64,000 nt of DNA from positions 25,619,340 to 25,683,339 of the forward strand of contig NC_059077.1 in the NCBI RefSeq assembly GCF_020497125.1. The letters run 5' to 3'. Shown here piece by piece: positions 55,901-64,000 of this stretch (positions are counted from its first letter, which is position 1; each line of letters begins with the position of its first letter). Below the pieces are notes generated by a model. It had not been told where the DNA came from, did no database searches, and saw only the letters and a list, made by a program, of their open reading frames with translations. The DNA comes from Mauremys mutica. Taxonomy: Eukaryota; Chordata; Testudines; Geoemydidae. Made by a program: the position numbers and the translations under genes.

Positions 55901-56034
55901 GGCTAGAAACTTATGTATATTAAATGACAGCTGAGAGTCTGATGTAATCACATGACTTCAGGAGCCGGGCCCTAAACATGGAGGCATGGTGTCTATGCCT
56001 TAATTTGACTCTGAACTAAACATTATTGGAAGGT
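52976..56034. other. Unassigned AT-rich sequence, 3 kb
   Basis: 54345-54420 (GACTCCCACTGACTTTAA, GATCAGGCC) and 55157-55300 (GAAAATCAGGCC, TTTTGAAAATTTGGGCC) contain short dispersed fold-back repeats. No gene, RNA or larger element supported. Confidence 0.42.
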
Positions 56035-58264
56035 GCTGTTCCATGAAGGAGGACTTCTGGGAAGAGATAGGGTCCACCTGACAAACAGGGGAAGAGCAGC
56101 TTCTAACCCCAACTCGCCAGTCCAGTGAGCGGGGTTTTTAAATCAATTCAGAGGGGGCAGGTGACCAAAGCCCACAGGTACTTATTAAGAAAAGTGACCT
56201 TGACCGAGGGCTGGAAGTTGAGGGGGACAGGGGAAATGGAAAATTGCAGTTGCGTCATAGGAGCAACAAGAAGGAATACAGATAGGGATTCTGTTCAACA
56301 TCTTAGATGTCTATGCACAAATGCAAGGAGTATGGGGAATCAACAGGAAGAACTGGAAGTGTTAGGTCATAATTTAGCTTATGTACTAAGAGGCATCACA
56401 GAGACTTCCGTCTCATGACTGGAAAATTGGTATAGAGGAGTATAGCTTGTCCAGGAAGGACAGGGAGGGAAAAAAGAGAGGAGGTGTTACATTGTACCTC
56501 AAGGATATATTCACTTTTATTAAGGTCCAGAAGAAGGTGAGTGATGGATCAGTTGAAAGTCTCTGGGTGAAGATAAAAGGGGAAAAACAAGGGTGATGTC
56601 ATGGTAGGAATCTACTAAAGACCACAAAATCAGGAAGAGGAAGGTGTATGAAGCATTTCTAGAAAAAATAACAGAAATACCAAAACACAAGGCCTAGTAA
56701 TAATGAGCGGATTTAACTACCCCACAGCTGTTGGAAAAGTAATATGGCAAAATACAAAATCTCCAATGAGTATTGGGAATTGGAGAATATATTGGGCTAT
56801 ATTGAGGACAGCTTCTTGTTTCAGAAGGTGGAGAAAGTAAACAGAGGAACAGCCATTTTAGATATGATTTTGACTAACAGGAAGCAAGGGCAGCTCCAGG
56901 CCCCAGCACGCCAAGCGCGTGCTTGGGGCGGCAAGCCGCGGGGGTGCTCTGCCGGTGCCATGAGGGTGGCAGGCAGGCTGCCCTCCGCGGCTTGCCTGCG
57001 GGGGGGTCCGCCGAAGCCGCGGGACCAGCCCCTGACAGGAAGGCTTAGTTGAAAATCTGAAGGTGGAAGGCAACTTGAAAGTGATCATGAAATGATAGAT
57101 CTCATTATTCTGAGGAAAGGAAGGAGTGAGACCAGCAGTATATGGGAAATGGATGTCAAAAAAGCAGACTTTAACAAACTCAGAGATCTGGTTGGCAATG
57201 TCCCATGTTAAGAAAATCTAAGGGAAAACAGAGTTCAGGAGAGCTGGCAGTTTTTTAAAGTGGCAATATTAAAGGCACAACAGCAAACTCTCCTGATGTG
57301 AAACAAAGATAGGAAGAATAGCAAGAAATCAATATGGCTTCATCAGGAGTCTTTAGTGACCTGAAATTCAAAAAGAAATCCTACAAAAAGTAAAAACATG
57401 ACAATTGCTTAAAGCTGAGTACAAAAAACCAGCACAACCATGTAGGGACAAAGTCAGAAATGCTAAGGCAAAAATGAGTTCCAACTCAAGAGACCTAGAA
57501 GGCAATAAGAAGAGGTTCTGAAATACATTAGGATCAAGAGAAGGATGAAGGAAAGTCTAGGTCCACTACTTAGCAGGAAAGGAGAGCTAATAACAATGAC
57601 ATCAAAAAGGCTGACATGCTTAATGCCTATTTGGCTTCAGGCTTCACTAAAAATTGTGACCAGATACTTAACACAAGTAATGTTAACAACAAGGGGGAAG
57701 GAACAGCAGTCAGAATAGGGAAAGAATGGGTTAAAGAATATTTAGATAAGTTAGATGTATTCAAGTAAGCAAGGCCTTAAGGCACTAGCTGAAGTAATCT
57801 CAGATCTGTTAGCAATTTTCTTTGAGCGCTCATGAAGAATGGATGACATCCCACAGGACTGGAGAAGGGCAAACATAGTATCTATCCTTAAAAAGGGGAA
57901 CAAAACGATCCCAGGGAATTATAGACCAATCAGCCTTCAATTCCAGGAAGGATACTGGAACAAATTATCAAACAATCAGTTTGTAAGCACTGGAGGATAA
58001 TAGGCTGATAAGTAATAACCAACAGGGATTTGCCAAGAACAAATCATTACAAACCAATTTAGTTTCCTTCATTGACAGGTTGACTTGCCTAGTGAGTGGG
58101 GGAAAGCTGTGATATATCTTGATTTTAGTAAGGCTTTTGACACAGTCACACATGATAGTCTCATAAACTAGGGAAATGTGGTCCAGATGAAATTACTGTA
58201 AAATGGATGCACAACTGATTAAAAACACACTCAAAGAGCAGTTATCAATGGTTCATTATATAGC
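56035..58264 (+). pseudogene. Old CR1 LINE, endonuclease to RT start, heavily decayed
   Basis: Many short frames in order spell a CR1 from its 5' side: CTNARSMGNQQEELEVLG and ITETSVS (endonuclease opening, 56290-56415), WELENILGYIEDSFLFQKVE then TAILDMILTNRK (end of the endonuclease, 56765-56885), ADMLNAYLASGFTKNCDQ (linker, about 57610-57665), ANIVSILKKGNK type text (57870), and AVIYLDFSKAFDTVTHDSLI (RT motif A, about 58100-58160). A hAT MITE interrupts it at 56885-57034, and a 1-kb insert breaks it after HYIA at 58264. The RT resumes at 59274. Many stops and frame changes show that it is older than those insertions. Confidence 0.85.
56885..57034. mobile_element. GC-rich hAT MITE, 150 bp, exact TSD ACAGGAAG
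   Basis: Ends CAAGGGCAGCTCC and (inverted) CAGCCCCTG are decayed copies of the CAGGGGCGGCTCC end of a turtle hAT MITE. ACAGGAAG lies directly before (56877-56884) and after (57035-57042). Removing the element rejoins the CR1 reading LTNRK. The core is a GC-rich fold-back (GGCAAGCCGCGGGGG). Confidence 0.9.
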
Positions 58265-59273
58265 CTTTATAATTGGTATTACCAATGGTATCTTAAACCA
58301 CAGTGACCTGTGCCAAGGGTTCATGCTTCCTAAAGGCTATAGTATCAGAATTAGCAAGGTGAGAATGACTATTAGAAATATGATTAGGTTTGGAGGACAC
58401 ACACAATGAACAATAGCAATGACCACAACATTCACAAGTTGTCAATCATCCTTTTATTAACAATTTCATTAAGCAGATGAACAAAGCCACAATTACTGAG
58501 ACATGCACAGAGATGGGGCAAACCATAAAACATCTAATGTCAATGCTTGCATACTCTCATCCCCAAGGGTACCATAGAGATGGGTGTATCTCTCAAAGGT
58601 GTTTTTTTTGTGTGGAGGGTTTCTCGATGGGGGTCTTCCTTCCTTATTCATTCTGGGGGAGCCCCTTTTATTCTATTTTGTTACACCCCCCCTCCATAAC
58701 TCCTATGCATATGCATGAGGGTTCCAACCTCTTTTTCTTTATCTGGATTTCCACACCCCATAAACGTTGGGGTGCCCCGCTTTTCATAGGCTATCCTGTT
58801 AGTTCCCCTTATCTTCATTAACATTTCCAACAAGTCTCCATGGTAACTTGTGGTCATTTCCCATGATGTTACAATTTGTCACCTTGCGGTAGTGACAGGC
58901 ACATTGTGGCATATTTTCCCAAACAGCACCAATTAACACATCTTTTACAATAGTCTTGCAATTTTACTGGTACTGGGTTACCCCTGGGTCAACTAGTCAT
59001 GTCAACTTCTTTCAGGCATAAGCCCTGAAGTGGCTAAGCTGAATTTGACAGGCCTGTGGCCTATAGAACTTGCTTTACTGCCTTATCTTAATTATGTACC
59101 TAATACATTCTTACCAATAATATATGCTTATCAATCCTATACTCCTATAATACTATCCTACATATTCCTATGCTTCTACCTTCAACTTAAATCTATTCAT
59201 CACACACTGATTACATATGATTACATACTGATTACATACACAACAACAGAGAACAATTAAATGATTATATAAA
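58265..59273 (-). mobile_element. Unidentified 1009-bp insertion in CR1, LTR-like on the minus strand
   Basis: The CR1 text stops after ATGGTTCATTATATAGC (58248-58264) and resumes at ATGATTCACTATAGC (59274-59288), so imperfect 15-17-bp direct repeats flank the insert. On the minus strand it has a GAATAAAAGGGGC box near 58670 and TTAATAAAAGG near 58455 with a T/G-rich stretch after, like the TATA, R and poly(A) layout of an LTR. TG...CA ends are not clear, and the flanking repeat is long for an LTR. No frame in it is recognisable. Confidence 0.5.
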
Positions 59274-59560
59274 ATGATTCACTATAGCTGTCAAACTGGG
59301 ATGATGTATCTAGTGGAGTGCTACAGGGGTCCGTCCTGGGCCTGGTAATATTCAATATTTTAATTAATGGCTTGGTTAAAAGGGTGGAGAGTATGCTTAT
59401 AAAATTTTGCAGTTGACACCAAGCTGGGAGGTGTTGAAGCACTTTGGAGGACAGGTATAGAATTCAAAATGACCATGATCAATTGTAGAATTGATCAGAA
59501 ATCAACAAGATGAAATTCAGTAAAGAAAAGAGAAATGTAAGACAAAGGAAAGGAAGGACA
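59274..59560 (+). mobile_element. Old CR1 LINE, RT continuation
   Basis: Frames read TIAVKLG, SSGVLQGSVLG, IFNILINGLVKRV and KFAVDTKLGGVEAL: the CR1 RT from the loop before motif B to the catalytic box. FAVD replaces FADD. It fades after about 59560. Confidence 0.8.
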
Positions 59561-59684
59561 ACAGATTGGTCTGATATACCTTGGAGTGCAAAGGAACACA
59601 CTGGATCCTTCACCTAGGAGGAAAACTGACAGCATGCTTGTTTCAGCTGTCCATAAAGCAGCCTGGCTGTAAAGCACTGCAAGG

Positions 59685-60180
59685 ATTTTGGGTGAGCAAT
59701 TTGATAGCAAGATAGGATAGTATCTTGTTAATTAAGCCTAGACTCTAGAATACGTGTTATGATTTTGTCTATATGTAACCATTTGTTTCCAATACTTCTA
59801 CTTGCTCTCACTTGAATCTCTTCATTAAATAAACATATACTTGATTTCAATATACTCCTATCTAAACGCTGTGTGTTAAGTGGAGCAGTGATCTGAGGTG
59901 GAGCTGGTAAGCTAGGGTGTACTCTTTCTGTGGAAGCAGCAAATTTATGAATGCTACATGTGTCCAGTAGAACAGAGACAGGATACTTCAGGGAGATGCT
60001 CAGAGGGTCATGGGTTGGGGTGTGCCAATCACTCACCTGTAGAGTGACAGCGGGAACTAGAGGGCAGTGCTTGTGTTGCCCATAGCTGGTGGAGTTGGAG
60101 AGCTGACTCTCAGCAGGCACAGACAAGGCTTCCTCATGCTAAGGGCAGTCACAATCTTGGGTACCCTGGGAAGCATCACA
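59685..60180 (+). mobile_element. ERV-type LTR, partial, with poly(A) signal
   Basis: TTAATTAAGCCTAGACTCTA, then TATGTAACCATTTG, AATAAA at 59828-59833, GCTGTGTGTTAAGTGGAGCA, GGGTACCCTGGGAAGCATCA and a final CACA at 60180 follow an LTR I associate with turtle ERVL-like elements. The left boundary against the CR1 remnant is uncertain, and no internal region is present. Confidence 0.68.
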
Positions 60181-61894
60181 GTACTTCATTCCATACTGTC
60201 ACCTGTGCAAGGAATAGCCTCCCAGTTCATGTGCCTCAGACCTCCAAATTCTTATAATTCCTAAGGACACATTTCTTCCACAAAGACTACAAACACTGAA
60301 TTACACTGACCAAATGCGTTCTCCAATCTAATGTTATATAAGAGAAGAAGAGAGTGAAACACTAACTCTGAAATCTTCTGGATCTTCCAGTGCACCTTGT
60401 CCTCTAAACTCCTGGGTGCAGGGACTACCTTTATATTTGTGTCTTATACAGTGCTGTGCACACCACCAGTGTTGAAATGATTGCTAATTCTCTCAGTATT
60501 TTTATTAGAAGTTAGGACTATAGTTATAGCTTTGCAGATCCAGTAGTAATATCAAACAACAGTGACACTATACATGATAGAAACTATTCTCCACCAAATA
60601 GTTCTGCACAGTACAATGCCTTCTCTCACAAGGCGGTGCATATAGACATGCAGAATACAAAGTATGACTGTTAAGGAGCTGTTTAACAGAACAACACTAT
60701 GCATTTTACCAACTTTAGGGGAAAGGGGGAGGGAGATAGGATATGGAAATTCAAACTGAAAACAAAATTTGGCTCTTAGATACAGAGTCCAAGTGTTACT
60801 GAAGCTGAGATCAGGATGCAAAGATCCATTACATGAGAGAAGCCCTCACACAAATGCATTAAAGGAAATGCTATTATAAAAAAGAATAAGCAGTCTTCAA
60901 GCTGAACATGTGACAATCACCAAGAGATCCAGGGCAGGACGTCCCTTAGGATTCTGGGATTCTTCTGAAGAGGGGAAACCATGTCCCATAGAGGACTATC
61001 AAGATGATGGACACACACTAAGCTCCCTGATAAAGTGGCTCTGGCAGTGTTGAGAGAATGAGGCAATAATGCTTAGAAGTGACTTTTTCAGCTGGAATGG
61101 TGTGAGCAGTGATATAGTTTCAAAATTCAAAAAGAGGCTGCCACAGAAATTTCCCTTGAAGCTTGTATACCAGAGGTGCATGAGTCTGAGTAGAAATGTG
61201 ATGGATTTGGAAATCTATTTATTTATTTTCTAATTTGATCAAAAATGCTTTCTCATAACCTAAACCAACACAGTAGATAGGATCATTTGCTGAACAAAAT
61301 GGTTAAGCGGCAGTGTGCTGGAAATGTGTATACTCTGTTCCTGAACATTTTACTGACTAATTTGACTGTAAGGCATAATTTTCAATGGATATAGTGCTCA
61401 TTGAGGGAGGGCCAGGGTGTCATCTCTCCTCCCACATGCTCAGTGGAACTGGCTGGGTGTTGGAGGAGTGCAGGCTATCTCCATTGAAATGATCACTGAC
61501 TGAGGGCTTGCACTGGTTTAACTTCAGGTGTGATTTTTAAATTGATTTGGTTAAACGGGTGCAAAAGACTGTGTGGACTTATTTGGTTATTTTGATTCAG
61601 TTAGGGAGTGTTTAAGCTAAACTGCAATAAGCCATCCTGAAACAAAACAGGAGCAGCCACACTGCCATTTGCACAGGTTTAACTACTCCAGGGCAAGATT
61701 TGGGAAGGCAAGGCCTGAGTCAGCTAAAATTCCTCTTGCAAGTCGTGCTCCTCTGAGCCCTTTAACCTGCCTCCATTGAGTCTCTGCCTGTAAAAGCTAG
61801 ACTCTGCCCTATAGACTGTGAGGGGCTATGTCTCCCATGTGTCTAAAATCCCATGGAGACCTATGAAGATGTATAAGTAATAGTAATTTCAAGG
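60181..61894. other. Unassigned sequence, 1.7 kb
   Basis: 60400-60480 (GGTGCAGGGACTACCTTTAT, ACAGTGCTGTGCACACC) resembles a dispersed amniote repeat. 61500-61700 has GTTTAA fold-backs and may be a decayed MITE. No gene supported. Confidence 0.4.
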
Positions 61895-62150
61895 TGTCAC
61901 CCTTTATTTACTGGCTTTTTTTCTGGTGCTCATCACCTTAGTAATGGAACATCCCACAAACATCAACTAATCCATCTTCACAACACCCCAGTGAGGCCGG
62001 AAAGAGCTATAATCCCCATTTTACAGATGAGGAAACTGAGATACAGAGAGATTAAGTGACTTGCCTACGGTCTGTGGCAGAGCCAGAAATAAAACTCACA
62101 TCTCCTGAGTCCCAGTCTAATAATTTTACCATTCTGCCTTCCTTTTCTAG
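61895..62150 (+). mobile_element. MIR-like CORE-SINE, plus strand
   Basis: TATAATCCCCATTTTACAGA, TGAGGAAACTGAGATACAGA, GAGATTAAGTGACTTGCCTA and GGCAGAGCCAGAAATAAAAC follow the MIR core and 3' part with few changes. This is the clearest old SINE in the window. Confidence 0.82.
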
Positions 62151-62349
62151 GGCCCAATCCAATTCCTACTGAAGTGAATGGGAGTCTTTCAACTGACTGC
62201 AACAGGACGTGGATCAGGCCCGTATACATGATCTTTTCTTTCTTTTTCTTTAAATGGTTAGAAATACATAGGACGCACATTGGCAAAAACATTGACAAGA
62301 GAGTAGATAGGCCAAGTTAATCCCTGATGTAATTCTATTGTCTATAAGG

Positions 62350-62660
62350 CAGGGACGGCTTAAAGCTGATTCTCTCGATTCCCCAGAATTGGGCCCTGTG
62401 CCTAAGAGGGCCCCACGCCGGAGTCTAAAAGGGCCCCACACCAGCGCCTTTTTAATTTTTACTCACCCAGGTCTTTGGCAGCATTTTGGCAGCAGGCCCT
62501 TCACTCGCTCTGGGTCTTCGGCGGCATTTCGGCGGCGGGTCCTTGAGTGCCGCCGAAGACCCGGAACGAGTGAAGTACCCGCTGCCGAAGTGCCGCTGAA
62601 GACCTGTAGCGCTGCCGGGTGAGTATGAATCGGGCCCCGCACTTGGTAAAGCCAGCTCAG
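62350..62660. mobile_element. GC-rich hAT-like MITE (CAGGG..GGCTT ends)
   Basis: CAGGGACGGCTTAAAGC at the left is inverted against GGTAAAGCCAGCTCAG at the right. The centre is a long fold-back: TTCACTCGCTCTGGGTCTTC and GGCGGCATTTCGGCGGC face GCCGCCGAAGACCCGGAACG and AGTGAAGTACCC. I recognise a turtle non-autonomous hAT. The 8-bp TSD has decayed. The 94-codon frame across it is chance. Confidence 0.78.
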
Positions 62661-64000
62661 TCTAGTGTTATATCCTTGGGGCAGCCGTTGTAGGAAGCAA
62701 TCACTTGAGGCCAGAGAGCAGACAGCTAACCAAAACCTCCATTTTATTTACAGATGCAGAGAGCTCACTCAGCCGGTTGAAACCGGCTGAGCTATCCCTT
62801 AATAGTCTAACTCAGTTGCCATAGTAACAAAACCCATGACAACCAAATACACAACATCTAAAGGCCATTATACCAGGGAGGAATGTAGAGGGTTTATTTT
62901 TAATGTAGCTTTTTCAAAATCCTTAGCTTGGAGGTAAAAATAAAACCAACCCCATTCCCTGGAAAAAATCTGAAGAGGCTGTGAGAGAAAATATATGTTC
63001 AGAAATTGATTTCACATCTTTTTCTTAACTTTTTAAATTATTTAGATGATTATGCCACCCTCAGCTTTCTGGCCCTTTGCACTCAATGGAAAAGTTTCTG
63101 TGTAACTAGGCTTCACTCTTTCTTCTCTATCTCACCTGCTGTATGTGGGAATTGGAGACTCTAGTATATAAAATGCAGTGTGATAACAAAAGAAACTACA
63201 ATCAATGGTGTGAGAGAGATGAGATTCGTGCAGTATGCGCATCCCAACCACAAAGGAAAGAGTTAGTTTCAAGGAGAGGGATGGGGGAGATGAGAGGAAG
63301 CAAATGTTAGAATCGGCTGTGTCAGTAATTTGTGTTCCCAGGGTAATCTACACGGTCATTACCTATGATGAACTGCTAACAAGAAAACACTTTTTTTTCT
63401 AACCATTTAAATCTGGTGACAAACTTTAAAATAATTGGCTGTCACTGACAGATTCACACCGCTGCATCCTAAGTTTAGAAAGAGAGGTGGGATCTTTAAC
63501 ATTCTTGCTCAGTGGAATTTGTTTTATAAGCTAAGTGATGCTAGAACATTGAACTGAATCACACTGATAAAATAAAACTGTAAAAGATCTGAGACTTAGG
63601 CCTTAGTCTTTCTTCCTTTGAAGTCAATGACAAAATTCCCACTGACTTTAATGAGAGCATATACAACCTTTATTTCTGAGACAAATTTTCTAACTTAAAA
63701 TTAAGGTTGTAACACTAAGTAACAAACGTTAGAAAAATAATATATCAGAACAATAATGTTTCAAAAATAGAATTATTACAAAGTGTGGAAATGATAAACT
63801 AAGGTAGCTGAACATTAAAATTCTCTAACAGAGTTCTAGACATATGAAGATGTTAAGTTTAACCAAGATTTTGTTTTGGAATTTCCTTGTTACTTTCAAG
63901 AAAACATAACTTAGACTTTTGAACGATTTACCCTGTTTGCATGGACTCCTGCAAATGTTGTACTGCAGTTTGTAACACTATGGACTACAGGTTGTAAAAC
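62661..64000. other. Unassigned AT-rich sequence to the window end
   Basis: No gene, RNA or named element. 63601-63660 has the CCCACTGACTTTAATGAGAG type of short dispersed repeat. Confidence 0.45.

Noticed and set aside
1..64000. CRISPR array, operon, phage or plasmid features
   Set aside because: Repeats are interspersed transposons with target duplications, and gene density and splice signals are those of vertebrate intergenic or intronic DNA.

Overview
The window reads as non-coding DNA from a sauropsid vertebrate, most likely a turtle. There is no bacterial-style gene packing. I found no host gene I could name. The recognisable protein-coding matter is almost all decayed transposon ORFs: CR1 and L2 LINEs, a second type of LINE, a DIRS-type element, hAT transposases and a PIF/Harbinger element. 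The turtle assignment rests on my recognition of these families (CR1 3' ends, the Harbinger ORF1/ORF2 family, palindromic hAT elements, LTRs starting TGTGACAAAG). It is an inference, not a database result.

Layout. 1-4.8 kb: a small hAT-like palindrome with an exact 8-bp target-site duplication (TSD), then a reverse-strand CR1 LINE with one frameshift, then a forward CR1 3' end. 5.4-5.8 kb: two common short interspersed repeats. 7.3-13.1 kb: an LTR-like repeat split by a 4.87-kb PIF/Harbinger element that carries a two-exon Myb/SANT-type ORF1 on the plus strand and a convergent transposase remnant on the minus strand. 13.2-14.9 kb: a ZMYM1-like hAT transposase pseudogene. 16.3-19.2 kb: an AT-rich terminal-inverted-repeat (TIR) element and a 1.6-kb fold-back hAT with an 8-bp TSD. 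21.6-25.1 kb: a DIRS-like element (gag-like and RNase H-like parts) broken by a CR1 and a 272-bp MITE. 29.2-30 kb: a GC-rich TIR element built of inverted units. 33.9-34.6 kb: an L2 LINE fossil and a MIR-like SINE. 35.4-36.25 kb: a solo LTR with GTAC flanks inside a CR1 3' end. 37.6-44.2 kb: further TIR elements, one with an exact TTATAGAA TSD. 46.5-48.7 kb: a non-CR1 LINE insertion flanked by identical 121-bp direct repeats. 49.4-51.4 kb: several CR1 pieces and a second copy of the MITE seen at 24.6 kb. 56-60.2 kb: an old CR1 interrupted by a hAT MITE (exact ACAGGAAG TSD) and by an unidentified 1-kb insert, then an LTR with a poly(A) signal. 61.9-62.7 kb: a MIR-like SINE and a GC-rich hAT-like MITE.

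The nesting gives relative ages: L2 and MIR are fossils, the CR1 at 56 kb and the DIRS copy are older hosts of later insertions, and the LINE at 46.6-48.6 kb is the freshest event because its flanking repeats are identical over 121 bp. Most of the rest is AT-rich sequence with no signal I can support. Two or three short stretches look like possible exons, but only weakly.
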